From positions 3,658,001 to 3,722,000 of the forward strand of contig OY782877.1 in the NCBI GenBank assembly GCA_963678445.1: a stretch of DNA of 64,000 nucleotides, in the 5' to 3' direction. Of the stretch, positions 29,256 through 37,871 are shown one piece after another. Position 1 is the stretch's first letter. Each line of letters begins with the position of its first letter. Both the position numbers and the translations under genes were made by a program. The notes beneath the pieces were generated by a model. That model did not search any database. It was not told where the DNA came from and saw only the letters and a list, made by a program, of their open reading frames with translations. The DNA is from G963678445 sp963678445. GTDB lineage: Bacteria > Hydrogenedentota > Hydrogenedentia > Hydrogenedentales > G963678445.

Positions 29256-29390
29256 TGTCTAAAGCGGGTAGTTGTGTTTTCCCACCGGGTGTATATCTGT
29301 TCATGCTCGTTTCCAGCACTGCTGTGAAGTACAAAGCATGCTCCAGCGCGCTTACGTTTTGCGAAGGGAGAGCATGCGCTAAAGGCTGAA

Positions 29391-29520
29391 GTAAAACGGT
29401 TCAGCGACCGCAAGCAGGTGGGTAGCGCCACTCGCAGTGTTATGGTTGCGACCGTCTCTGACCGGAAAAATTGCTTTATGCCAGCTTTTGGGGTTTCAGT
29501 CACGAAAGTCGTGACTTCTT
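29391..29520 (+). repeat. Dispersed hairpin repeat, copy D (divergent)
   Basis: Plus-strand copy. The first hairpin is CGGTTCAGCGACCG. The second keeps the outer pairing GTGG/CCAC but has a different loop (GTGGGTAGCGCCAC). The third is ATGGTTGCGACCGT. It ends TTTCAGTCACGAAAG, running into a perfect small hairpin GTCACGAAAGTCGTGAC. Confidence 0.85.
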
Positions 29521-29725
29521 ACCGTATTCATTAGGCATGGTGGGGTTATTTTTGTCTCCGTCCTGTCTAGTACGTCTATAGAAAAGTGGTTGTGAGCAAA
29601 AGGACCAGAAGACGGAACCCCTTTGGCTATGCTGGATATTTATTGTTAGCCGCTGGTGCACTTTGCTTTCCAGGTGAAGCACGGTGTGCGTTTGACCCTA
29701 TAATCAAGTTGTTTGGGAGTTTTTT

Positions 29726-30220
29726 ATGTTTCGCATTAAACGGGAGGAACAGTGCATAGCGTTTGCGCTTTCAGCCCGAAAAGAGTTGATACCCTATTTG
29801 TTGCACGATGTGGTGAAACAGCTAAACGAGTTGGCCTGTGGAGATTTGTGGAATGTGCCTATGGTCTTACGCGAATTGGTGGATAACGCCATCGTGCATG
29901 GTAGTGCCCATGGTGTACAGCAAGAAGTCTCAGGCAGTATTCGCCTATATGACGATGGTCAATTAGAGATTTGCGTGCAGGACCAAGGGGAGGGCTTTGA
30001 TCATGTGCAACTTCAGGCGCGTTTGGCGCAGGAATTGCAGCAAGGACGCGACTGTGGTCTATGTCTGGTGCAAGCATTGACGCAGCGCATTGAGTTTAAT
30101 GATAAGGGTAACGAGGTGCGTGTGTATTTGGAAGTGGTGCGAGGAGATCGTGTCGAACAGGAGGAATCCCCCTGGATACTTTCGGATGTTTCCGTAGAGT
30201 ACGAAAATATATCCGGTTAA
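29726..30220 (+). CDS. RsbW-like ATP-binding protein (HATPase_c_2)
   Basis: 164 residues; a stand-alone GHKL ATPase domain of the anti-sigma/serine-kinase type. Seen: N-box VLRELVDNAIVHGSAHG, G1 box VQDQGEGFD, and GRDCGLCLVQALTQRIEFND in place of the usual GxGLxL lid. It probably phosphorylates or binds a partner protein, but no sigma factor or anti-anti-sigma gene is adjacent. ATG preceded by GGGAG. It could be transcribed from the sigma-54 site at 29240. Confidence 0.8.
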   Translation: MFRIKREEQCIAFALSARKELIPYLLHDVVKQLNELACGDLWNVPMVLRELVDNAIVHGSAHGVQQEVSGSIRLYDDGQLEICVQDQGEGFDHVQLQARLAQELQQGRDCGLCLVQALTQRIEFNDKGNEVRVYLEVVRGDRVEQEESPWILSDVSVEYENISG

Positions 30221-30289
30221 TACTGAGAAACCCAAGGTTCGAAGCAGATTTTGAAAAAATAATCTATATCCCGCTATGCTAATCGGATT

Positions 30290-32425
30290 ATGCTGCATAA
30301 GGAAAATAAAATTCGAACTATATTAGCCTTTTTCTCCTTTGGAAAACGGCCTGTCGATCGTTTCCTTGCACATAGTGCCTATTTTTTCCTTGCGTTATTT
30401 CTAGCGGCGGCATCGCTTGCGATGATTTACGTGTCTACGTGGGGGGACACACCGCATTTCCATCAGGAGTTTTGTGGCCCGTCACTCATGTGGGCCTGTG
30501 GGAGGGGGTGGGTGAACCCAGCTGAAGGGGGCTGTGCAGCATTGGATACCTTTCTGCATCCACCAATGAATACCGGTGCCCCGCCCCCCATAGACCAATT
30601 TGATTGCAGCCAGTTACCCGCAGACTTTCCCACAGCGCCTATGCTGCATGTGCACAATCGACATCTTTATCTGCTCCTTGCCATAGCTTTTTGCTGGCGG
30701 ATTTTTGGTGTAGCATGGTCTTCTTTAACCCCTCTTTACGGCCTCCTTTTCGGTGCCGCCATCCTGGCGGCCTATGGTATTTTTCGTCTGGCGATGCGTA
30801 GGTCGCTTGCTTTATTCTGTGCGCTAATGTTGATGCTTTCTCCCCTGCATCTGCACTATCTTCCCCGTTTGCGAGACTACGGAAAAGCCCCGTTTATCCT
30901 TGGCGCGATTTGGTTGATGGGGCTATTAGTCACGCGTCGTTTTTCACAACGACGCCTGTGGGGTATTTCACTTGCTTGTGGGGCATTACTCGGGGTGGGG
31001 GCAGGATTTCGGACCGATGTCCTGATTTGCCTCCCCGCTTTTATCTTTACCGTGCTTTTTTTTCTTCCCGGAAGCCTTTGGCGCAAGCTCCCCACCAAAG
31101 CCATCGCAATACTGCTTTTTCTGGCCTGCTATACGCTGTGTTCCTGGCCCATAACAGCGCGTCTGGAGCAGCAGGGAAACAAGTTCCATCCGGCCATGCT
31201 GGGTTTTGCAGAGATCTACGATGCGCGACTTGGTGTGGGGGGAGCGCCGTACCAATGGGTTCATCGACACCATGACATCGAACCGATGGCTTTGGTGCAC
31301 GCCTATGCCGGACATCGTGAGGGAGAATATCTGCAGTTTGATTTTGAAACGCCGGAATATGAGCTGTATGCTGACGGCCTATTTTCGCAAGCGTTACGCA
31401 CCTTTCCCGCAGATTTTGTTATCCGCGCCTATGCCGCTGTACTTCGTGTATTGGATGAAATGCGTCCCTCGGGAAATCCACCTCTTCCACGCGGTGTGAC
31501 AAGCGCGTTTCTCTGTAAAATCTACACACTTTGGTCGGGGTGCGCACACCTGTTCTTCGGACACACACGCTATGTGGCTTTGCTGGTTTTGGCGTTATTG
31601 GCGGCGCGTGACTTGCGGCGTGTCTTTGCCGCATTGTTCTTTCTCCTGTTTTTTGCTGGCTATACCTCGATCTATTATTCAGGGCGGAACAGCTTTCATC
31701 TGGAGTTTTTAACCTATTGGGCAGGTGGGTTTCTGCTGGAATATGTTTGTTGGTGCATTCTACAGCTGCGCTCCACCGCGCATCGTCGCCGTCGATTGGC
31801 GCAGTTCAAAAGGGGGCTTTTTTGGCGTAAGGTGGGCTTGCGTTGGGGGATTTTTTTTACCATCCTTACGCTAGGGATAACGTTACCTTGCTGGGTACTA
31901 TGTTCGTATCAACAGCATCAGTTTCAACGGCTATGTACCTCTTACGAAAGGGCAAACTGGGAAACACTTTCACCCTCTTTACAATCTGTGGATGAACATA
32001 CGGTGCGCTGGGTAGCGCCTTTGGAAGCAGGGGTAGAGCAGCTTCCGGTTCCCGCCGGGCAATTCTACTTCGACTGCCAGTTGCTCTGTGCAGAATTTGA
32101 TACCAGTGACGGTCCGGTGCATTTTCGAGCACGCTATGCACCGGATTTGTATGAGTATGCCCCGCAGTGGGAGATAGAACTGCCCGCCACCGGGAAAGGA
32201 AGGCATACCCATGTTTATTTTCCCGTTTATTACGCCTCCTGGCATACGCACTATGTAAAAGCACAAGTCTATTTTCGAGGCTTGGAAATGCTGCCGAAAC
32301 AGGCGCAACGTTTGGTGGCGTTGCGTTGTGTGGACGATAGTAAAAAGTTTCCTTTGCTATTGACCATTGCCTTACCGGAAGGCTGGGAAGAAGAAACGCG
32401 CTTCTATAAACGACTAATTCGGTGA
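30290..32425 (+). CDS. Membrane glycosyltransferase (GT39/ArnT-like)
   Basis: 711 residues with about ten membrane segments (to about 530) and a soluble C-terminal domain. Clear paralogue of the N-terminal part of the gene at 15694-18837: compare HLYLLLAIAFCWRIFGVAW with RYLVLTTGLTWRIFGVTW, and LRDYGKAPFILGAIW with CTRDFAKIPFFLWTF. It lacks the TPR tail. Just downstream are two SGNH hydrolases, which suggests a surface-glycan modification locus. The start has no strong ribosome-binding site. Activity inferred from topology. Confidence 0.75.
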   Translation: MLHKENKIRTILAFFSFGKRPVDRFLAHSAYFFLALFLAAASLAMIYVSTWGDTPHFHQEFCGPSLMWACGRGWVNPAEGGCAALDTFLHPPMNTGAPPPIDQFDCSQLPADFPTAPMLHVHNRHLYLLLAIAFCWRIFGVAWSSLTPLYGLLFGAAILAAYGIFRLAMRRSLALFCALMLMLSPLHLHYLPRLRDYGKAPFILGAIWLMGLLVTRRFSQRRLWGISLACGALLGVGAGFRTDVLICLPAFIFTVLFFLPGSLWRKLPTKAIAILLFLACYTLCSWPITARLEQQGNKFHPAMLGFAEIYDARLGVGGAPYQWVHRHHDIEPMALVHAYAGHREGEYLQFDFETPEYELYADGLFSQALRTFPADFVIRAYAAVLRVLDEMRPSGNPPLPRGVTSAFLCKIYTLWSGCAHLFFGHTRYVALLVLALLAARDLRRVFAALFFLLFFAGYTSIYYSGRNSFHLEFLTYWAGGFLLEYVCWCILQLRSTAHRRRRLAQFKRGLFWRKVGLRWGIFFTILTLGITLPCWVLCSYQQHQFQRLCTSYERANWETLSPSLQSVDEHTVRWVAPLEAGVEQLPVPAGQFYFDCQLLCAEFDTSDGPVHFRARYAPDLYEYAPQWEIELPATGKGRHTHVYFPVYYASWHTHYVKAQVYFRGLEMLPKQAQRLVALRCVDDSKKFPLLLTIALPEGWEEETRFYKRLIR

Positions 32426-32585
32426 ATATGTTCTGGGTCGGGAAGGTATCGCCTAAAAAGCATTTTTACAAGCATCGCACAGCTTGCTACAATAGGCTAA
32501 ATTTTTCCGTGGCAGGGAGCGAAAAAAGTGGGGGTGATGCGTTGTCTATCGGGCTGTGCGTTACCTTATTGCAAGAAGCATTAGT

Positions 32586-34094
32586 ATGAAAAAAACGACA
32601 CGTCTTATTCTTACGGCTGTATTTATCGCACTATGGGCATTTCCTGTATGTTTGCTGCTCGAATTTTTTGCGTCGCGTCAAGTTCCGCGCATGCAGAAGA
32701 ATTATGAGAAAGTGCAAAAGGAAATCCAGGCGCGGGAGTCGCAAAGGAATGCACAGTTTCCAAAATTGAAAAAGCCTGCAAGTACTGCATTGCAGGATTC
32801 CTTAGCCGTTTCATTACAGTGGGGGCCGCGTATTGCCCAGATGTCAGGCGAAGAACGACAGGAATTGGTTTCGCTCCAGGAAATGTTTCTGGGAATTTAT
32901 ACCCCTCAGGCTGTATTCGAACAAGGATATACCGCGTCGACGTTGATGCAGGCGTTTAGCATACCCCAAAAGCCAGGAGAGAACGTCGACCTGTTTTCGT
33001 TTGTGCAGAAAGATATCCAGCAGGCGGTACATGAACGTATTGGACAGGTAGTTCAAAAGGGGGAAGCACTCTCCTGGCAATTCAAACGAGCCCCTGAGCA
33101 AGGCGGGCTATGGTATACAGTTTCACTGTATCCGATGCAAGATACCACAGCTGAGACCACGTCGGTCGCCATCCTGCTTCGTGCCGCATTGTGGAACCCT
33201 GACATAAGCACATCCAAATTGGATGCTATCTGGGAAATTCCATGGTTCCGATTCAAGCCCAACTTTGCCCAAAGTGGTTATTTTTTTACGAATGCATTTG
33301 GTTTTCGCGATGAGCCCGTACAGCTACCTAAACCCACCGATACGTTCCGTATTGCATGCATTGGCGGATCAGCCACCGTCGAGGGACGCAGTAATTCTGA
33401 AACCTACCCCAACCTTTTGGAAGAAATGCTTCAGGACAGCTTTCCCAAACGGAATTTTGATGTAATTAACTGTGGCGTACATGCCATGGATTCGTACAAA
33501 GAGAAGCTTCGTTTTTTTGACTATCTCGCGTTGGAGCCCGATTTGTGCATTACCTATGACGGCCAAAACGAATTTCAGGGCGCACTGCTCAACCGTTGGG
33601 ATTTGGCCTATCCTGCATGGAAGCAAAAATTGCTCCGCTCCCACTTCTTGCGCTCCTACTTCAATCCCTGGCTACTTCCTTCCAAGAAAGAGATTCAAAA
33701 CTGTTTTGACAGCTATACCTTTGCGCACGTTCACGCTATGCTTCCGATCCTGCGTCGAAAAGGAATTGCCTTGGCTATGTGCAGTTTCGCCTACCCTGAT
33801 TTAAAGGATGCGACACCAGAGGAACAGGATTTCTTTAATTGGAGTTTGACCCGGTTCTGGCCTGACCGCAAACTTAGCTTTGCCAGTTACTGTCGGCTAC
33901 TCGATATATACAACCAGCAGATGCAGTTTTTTTGTGAGAAGAATGCGGTATGTTATATTCCCGTGGCCGAAGAACTTAGAGGCGGAACACGGTATTTCAT
34001 CGATATTTGTCACATGACGCAGGAGGGTATCGAGCGAAAAGCGGAAATCATTCACAACTACCTTCAAGAGCGTATTAGCCGCTCTGAGTTTTAG
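32586..34094 (+). CDS. Membrane-anchored SGNH/GDSL-type hydrolase
   Basis: 502 residues. N-terminal membrane helix (about 6-29), a coiled-coil/linker region (30-110), an uncharacterised domain (110-230), then an SGNH hydrolase domain. The nucleophile Ser is about residue 262 in RIACIGGSATVEG; a Gly block (VINCGVHAMDS) and Asn (YDGQNEFQG) follow, and the His is in DICHMTQEG near the end. Such proteins often acetylate or deacetylate exported polysaccharides. The frame opens 10 codons upstream at a GTG; neither start has a strong ribosome-binding site, and the ATG begins the typical MKKTTR-hydrophobic pattern. Confidence 0.82.
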   Translation: MKKTTRLILTAVFIALWAFPVCLLLEFFASRQVPRMQKNYEKVQKEIQARESQRNAQFPKLKKPASTALQDSLAVSLQWGPRIAQMSGEERQELVSLQEMFLGIYTPQAVFEQGYTASTLMQAFSIPQKPGENVDLFSFVQKDIQQAVHERIGQVVQKGEALSWQFKRAPEQGGLWYTVSLYPMQDTTAETTSVAILLRAALWNPDISTSKLDAIWEIPWFRFKPNFAQSGYFFTNAFGFRDEPVQLPKPTDTFRIACIGGSATVEGRSNSETYPNLLEEMLQDSFPKRNFDVINCGVHAMDSYKEKLRFFDYLALEPDLCITYDGQNEFQGALLNRWDLAYPAWKQKLLRSHFLRSYFNPWLLPSKKEIQNCFDSYTFAHVHAMLPILRRKGIALAMCSFAYPDLKDATPEEQDFFNWSLTRFWPDRKLSFASYCRLLDIYNQQMQFFCEKNAVCYIPVAEELRGGTRYFIDICHMTQEGIERKAEIIHNYLQERISRSEF

Positions 34095-34205
34095 TTCCTT
34101 AGATTTGCAACGTTGTCATAAGAACGAAAATTTTTACTGTGGCAGGGACGTAAGGACCTTATCTTTTGGGTGTGCCCTGGCCCCTTGTGGTCGCTGGACT
34201 GCAGA
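34086..34205 (-). repeat. Dispersed hairpin repeat, copy E (long subtype)
   Basis: Minus-strand copy between the two SGNH genes. It starts GCAGTCCAGCGACCAC, then GGGGCCAGGGCACACCC, AAGGTCCTTACGTCCCTG and TTCTTATGACAACG. It overlaps the last bases of the upstream gene. Confidence 0.85.
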
Positions 34206-34283
34206 TTTGTAATGAAGCATGAGAGGCAATTGCCAACATCAGAGCACAGACCACGATGTGTGGCGCGGGCAGTGTAATATTCT

Positions 34284-35360
34284 ATGAGTTCGTCAAAAAA
34301 GAAGTCTGCCAAAACACGATTTAAGAATGTAGCTCTTCTACTTGTAAGCTGTAGCGTAATGCTTATGCTACTGGAAGGGGGCGTTCGTCTTGCATATCCG
34401 TATATCGCCAATTACAACTTGGAAATGTGGCGTTACTTTGCTGAGATTAAACGCCCTCTCTCCCAAGAAAAACTCCCCTTTTTCCATTATCCCAACCGCC
34501 AGGGGAATTACTACGGCATCCAAGTGAAAACCAACAGTCATGGCTATCGGGAAAGAGAGTTTTCCCTTCAAAAGCCAGTGGGTACCAAGCGGGTAGTACT
34601 TCTTGGCGATTCCATCACCTTGGGGTGGGGAGTCTCAGCTGAGGAAACGATGGCAAAAGTGTTGGAAACACAATTGCGGAAAGACGATCCCAATTGGGAA
34701 GTGCTCAATATGGGGGTGGGAAATTACAATAGCATGATGGAGGTGGCGCTGTTCAAAAAAACAGGTATTCAGGCACAGCCTGATATTGCGATACTCATCC
34801 ATTTTGTTAACGACGCCGAGCCTGTTCCCCATCTTGCTCCCTGGCTTTATCCACTACGGAGAGCCTCCTATCTTATGGCGCTCTGTTTTGACACCTACAC
34901 CAAATTGCGTCCTTGTATCGATCCTGATTTCCGTTGGAAGGACTACTATCAGAATCTGTATACCTCCCACAACCCGGCGCTGTCAGGTAACCGTGCGGCA
35001 TTACAAGAGCTTGCCGCCCTGTGCAAAGCGCAAGACATAGAACTTCTCTTTGTGAATTTTCCAGAACTTCACCAGTTGGCCCCCTATCCTTTCCCCGAGA
35101 CAACTGCATATGTGGCGCAATTGGCCCAGGAAAACGCGCTTCCCTTTGTCGATCTTTTGTCTTGTTTTGAAAAAGAGCCCCCAGAATCACTGTGGGTGAG
35201 TGGGGAGGATACGCATGGTAATGGCAAAGCCAACCGGATTGCGGCACATGCGCTTTATCAGGCACTCCGAACACATGCCGCGGACTATTTTACGGAGGGC
35301 GTCAGCCGCCCAAAAAAAAACCCCGGTAGCGCGTCGCTACCTGAGGTGTCAGATAAATAG
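34284..35360 (+). CDS. SGNH/GDSL hydrolase family protein
   Basis: 358 residues with one N-terminal membrane helix (about 15-33). Catalytic blocks: RVVLLGDSITLGWG with Ser110, NMGVGNYNSM (Gly), HFVNDAEP (Asn) and the C-terminal GEDTHGNGKANRIAAHALY with the Asp/His pair. Homologous over the hydrolase domain to 32586-34094 and 52167-53888. Its last 15 codons contain an A-run and a GGTAGCG hairpin that form the terminator of the minus-strand gene at 35383-35541. Start codon plausible but the ribosome-binding site is weak. Confidence 0.85.
   Translation: MSSSKKKSAKTRFKNVALLLVSCSVMLMLLEGGVRLAYPYIANYNLEMWRYFAEIKRPLSQEKLPFFHYPNRQGNYYGIQVKTNSHGYREREFSLQKPVGTKRVVLLGDSITLGWGVSAEETMAKVLETQLRKDDPNWEVLNMGVGNYNSMMEVALFKKTGIQAQPDIAILIHFVNDAEPVPHLAPWLYPLRRASYLMALCFDTYTKLRPCIDPDFRWKDYYQNLYTSHNPALSGNRAALQELAALCKAQDIELLFVNFPELHQLAPYPFPETTAYVAQLAQENALPFVDLLSCFEKEPPESLWVSGEDTHGNGKANRIAAHALYQALRTHAADYFTEGVSRPKKNPGSASLPEVSDK
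35312..35341 (-). terminator. Terminator of the 52-residue gene, inside the end of the SGNH gene
   Basis: Read on the minus strand: a perfect stem GGTAGCG/CGCTACC (35325-35341) with a 3-base loop, then GGGG and nine T (35312-35320). It lies within the convergent coding sequence and 42 bases after the small gene's stop. Confidence 0.8.
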
Positions 35361-35382
35361 AGAAATTTAAGTATGGCATTAA

Positions 35383-35541
35383 TTAATTTTTGGCGGGGCC
35401 AGCCTCTTCAACCTCCAAGGGTTCACCAAAGTACTCGGCGTAACACTCCGCATGCCAATATTCATCGTCAAGCTCATAGGCATCACCGAATTCAAACTCA
35501 ACATCTTCGATGTGCTCATTACACAACGTGCACTGTTTCAT
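35383..35541 (-). CDS. 52-residue acidic zinc-knuckle protein
   Basis: A small gene with all signals of a real unit. The ribosome-binding site AAGGAGGTGAG (35551-35561) is near-perfect. A promoter candidate lies at 35605-35633 and a terminator at 35312-35341. The product starts MKQCTLC and has a metal-binding pattern Cys4-x2-Cys7 ... His30-x2-Cys33 (YWHAEC), i.e. CxxC-x22-HxxC, like a single LIM- or treble-clef-type knuckle. Very acidic (many Glu/Asp between the pairs and after). No membrane segment. I do not recognise a named family. A zinc-stabilised protein-interaction module is the likely role. Confidence 0.85.
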   Translation of the reverse strand: MKQCTLCNEHIEDVEFEFGDAYELDDEYWHAECYAEYFGEPLEVEEAGPAKN

Positions 35542-35604
35542 GATATGCTTCTCACCTCCTTTTCAGTATGGGATTGGTACGTTTGTGCACGTACAGATGC
35601 TGAG

Positions 35605-35633
35605 CTTGTACCATAAAATGAGAGGGAAGTCAA
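35605..35633 (-). promoter_or_regulatory. Promoter candidate of the 52-residue gene
   Basis: Minus strand: TTGACT (-35, 35628-35633), 17-base spacer, TACAAG (-10, 35605-35610; four of six consensus bases). It precedes the strong ribosome-binding site by about 45 bases. Confidence 0.5.
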
Positions 35634-36344
35634 GAAAAAAATGCAAAAAAGAGACGGTTTTTGAATATTCTTTTTCTATAAAATATACTACGAATAGGTG
35701 GGCTTTTGTAAGTTGTTGTAAAATAATATCTTGTGAGGAATCATTTGCTGTAGGAAAAAAATTCTTTCTGGCCGGAAAAAGGATGAGTTGGCAAGGAAAA
35801 TCTGCATTTTTTTTCATGAAAAGCGTCCGTGACTCCTAAAAAACGGGAAAAAGGAGGGAGAGTATAGGCGTCTTCTACAGCCCTTAGGGGCGTGGTTTTA
35901 AGGGGGGCTCATGGAGAATTGAAAGATTGATTATTTGTAGAATTTACATTAATACAGATCTTTGTAAGCATGTGGGAGGCCCTTGCTATCTCTGACTACC
36001 GTAAAATCTGCTTTAAACTGTTTCGGGGCATAAATTCTCAAGTTCTGTATTGATTGGCCGAGTTTTTAACGTTCTTTTGTAAAAGCGATTGATTTTTTCC
36101 CCCTACTCGCCTATCATACGACTTTCTTTATCCACATGGACGGTGTGCAGGGTGAGTAGGGGTGAAAACTTGGCCGTGATGCAACTTTGCTGCATGGTTG
36201 TGGATATATGCATAGTATGTGTTACAAGTATAATGACCGGTTGGTAACAACTGACGTTCTTGTTTTTATGCGTTTTGCAAGGAATTGCAGAACGATAACT
36301 CTTCGGTGAGCACTATTGCCGAAATCAGGGTGTTGCAGCGAGTT
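35634..36344. other. Long AT-rich intergenic region upstream of the aminotransferase
   Basis: About 700 bases with no convincing gene. Two overlapping frames near 35510-35839 have skewed composition and no ribosome-binding site. It holds the long inverted repeat at 36095-36168, a small hairpin ATGCA...TGCAT (about 36179-36195) and a TATAAT at 36229-36234 that could be the -10 box of the aminotransferase gene. Confidence 0.5.
36095..36168. promoter_or_regulatory. Long inverted repeat upstream of the aminotransferase gene
   Basis: TTTTCCCCCTACTC (36095-36108) pairs with GAGTAGGGGTGAAAA (36154-36168) with one bulged base. The pairing continues weakly inward for three or four bases. The 40-base loop contains a smaller hairpin TCCACATGGA. 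As RNA it would be a stable two-level structure. It lies before the TATAAT at 36229, so it may instead belong to an upstream transcript or act as DNA. Confidence 0.55.
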
Positions 36345-37646
36345 ATGAGACGAAATATTGTACATGAAGGCGCGAAGAATCTCCGTTATGAAATTCGGGA
36401 GATTGTTAAGGTCGCCCATAAAATTCGTGATTTGGGGCAGGAGGTTACGTGGGAAAACATTGGTGATCCCATTGAGAAGGGGGAAGAGGTTGCTCCCTGG
36501 ATTCGCGATATTCTGGGAGAGCTTATCACTGATTCCAAATCGTGGGGCTATTGTGATACGGCGGGGGTGCCGGAGACGCGGGCCTTTTTGGCGGAGCAAG
36601 TGAATCGTCGTCCTGACGGCGTGCAGGTGACTCCTGATGATATTCTGTTTTTTAATGGGGTTGGCGATGCCGTGGCGCGTGTGTACGGCTTCCTTAAACG
36701 TGAGGCGCGTGTACTGGGTCCTTCACCGGCCTACAGCACACACTCGTCGGCAGAGGCGGCGCATTCGGGCTATGAGCATGTTACCTATGAATTGGACCCG
36801 CATAATGGGTGGTTGCCGGATTTGTACGATATTCGCAACAAGGTGAAATACAATGATTCTATTGCGGGTATCTTGATTCTATCTCCGGATAATCCAACCG
36901 GGGCGGTTTATCCCCGCGAGTTGCTGGAAGAGATTGTAAAAATCGCCCAGGAACACAAATTGTTCATGATAACCGATGAGATTTATGCCCACATCATTTA
37001 CCAGGGTTACCCTCGTTTGCATATGAGTCAGTGGATTCAGGACGTTCCCGCCATTGCGATGCGAGGCATCAGTAAAGAATATCCGTGGCCGGGTGCGCGC
37101 TGTGGTTGGTTGGAAATATTGAACCGCGACAAGGACAAGAATTTTGCAGCCTATGCGGAAAGTCTTCTGGCGGCAAAACGTTTGGAGGTTTGTTCAACTA
37201 CATTGCCTCAGATGTCGATTCCGCGTGTGATGGGTGATCCGCGTTATACAGAGCATCTGGAGAGACGGGCGACGGTATTCAGTAAGCGTGCCGATGAAAT
37301 GGTGCAGGCCTTTGAGGGCTGCGATTCCGTTATTGTGAATAAACCTGGTGGCGCTTTTTATGTGACGGTGATGTTTCGCGATGGGGTGCTTAACGATCAC
37401 CAGTCTTTGCCGATTGAGAATGCTGCTATCCGCACGCATATTGAGGGGATAGTTAAAAATGTAGAACCGGACAAACGTTTTGTGTATTACCTGATGGGGG
37501 CCACCGGGATTGTTGTGGTGCCATTATCAGGTTTCCAAAGTGGGCATGATGGTTTCCGTTTCACACTTTTGGAGACCAATGCGGAGAAGCGTGCATGGAT
37601 ATTACGTACCTTGCGTCAATCTATTGATGCGTACGTGGCAAGCTAA
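36345..37646 (+). CDS. PLP-dependent aminotransferase, class I/II
   Basis: 433 residues from the chosen ATG. Fold-type I aminotransferase: YCDTAGVPETRAFLAEQVN near the N-terminus, SPDNPTGAVYPRELLEEI (cofactor-binding Asn), ITDEIYAHIIYQG (Asp/Tyr), the Schiff-base Lys in AMRGISKEYPWPGARCGW, and GFRFTLLE with the carboxylate-binding Arg. The substrate, probably an amino acid/2-oxoacid pair, cannot be read. The frame continues upstream to a TTG at 36285. The ATG at 36345 matches where family members usually begin (MRRNIVHEGAKNLRYEIREI), but no start has a strong ribosome-binding site. Confidence 0.88.
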   Translation: MRRNIVHEGAKNLRYEIREIVKVAHKIRDLGQEVTWENIGDPIEKGEEVAPWIRDILGELITDSKSWGYCDTAGVPETRAFLAEQVNRRPDGVQVTPDDILFFNGVGDAVARVYGFLKREARVLGPSPAYSTHSSAEAAHSGYEHVTYELDPHNGWLPDLYDIRNKVKYNDSIAGILILSPDNPTGAVYPRELLEEIVKIAQEHKLFMITDEIYAHIIYQGYPRLHMSQWIQDVPAIAMRGISKEYPWPGARCGWLEILNRDKDKNFAAYAESLLAAKRLEVCSTTLPQMSIPRVMGDPRYTEHLERRATVFSKRADEMVQAFEGCDSVIVNKPGGAFYVTVMFRDGVLNDHQSLPIENAAIRTHIEGIVKNVEPDKRFVYYLMGATGIVVVPLSGFQSGHDGFRFTLLETNAEKRAWILRTLRQSIDAYVAS

Positions 37647-37681
37647 TGAACCTGCGGTGGTTGCTGTGCTGATTTAAAGAA

Positions 37682-37812
37682 TCTAAAGTGGTCCAGCGAC
37701 CACAAGTGGCCAGGGCCACACCCAGGAAATATGGTCCTTGCCGTTTGTGATCAGTATAAAATTCTGTTTTTTACGACAGTTTTTCAGAGTTGAGTCACGA
37801 AAAAACGATGGA
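37682..37812 (+). repeat. Dispersed hairpin repeat, copy F (long subtype)
   Basis: Plus-strand copy in the convergent gap. It starts CTAAAGTGGTCCAGCGACCAC, in which both arms of the first hairpin have changed together (GTGGTC/GACCAC against GCGGTC/GACCGC elsewhere). GTGGCCAGGGCCAC, ATGGTCCTTGCCGT and TTTTTTACGACAG follow. Confidence 0.92.
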
Positions 37813-37871
37813 GAGCCTTGTCGAAAGATAAAGCTCCCCATCGTATTTTTTTGTCAGGTTTGAGCAGGAAA

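Larger units (their letters stand above)
29070..29725. other. Long intergenic region after the NtrC-type regulator
   Basis: 656 bases with no convincing gene. It contains a sigma-54 promoter match (29240-29255), a wide inverted repeat (GCATGCTC at 29336-29343 with GAGCATGC at 29370-29377), repeat copy D (29391-29520) and, at its end, a hairpin GTCACgaaaGTCGTGAC-type. A short frame of 28 codons starting near 29302 lacks a ribosome-binding site. The region could encode a small RNA. Confidence 0.5.

Noticed and set aside
30230..30250. GGTTCGA-type T-loop suggesting a tRNA near 30236
   Set aside because: No acceptor stem, D-arm or anticodon arm can be folded around it.
35510..35839. A 109-codon plus-strand frame and an 84-codon minus-strand frame in the AT-rich gap
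   Set aside because: Composition is driven by A/T runs, neither has a ribosome-binding site, and the plus-strand frame overlaps the well-supported 52-residue gene.
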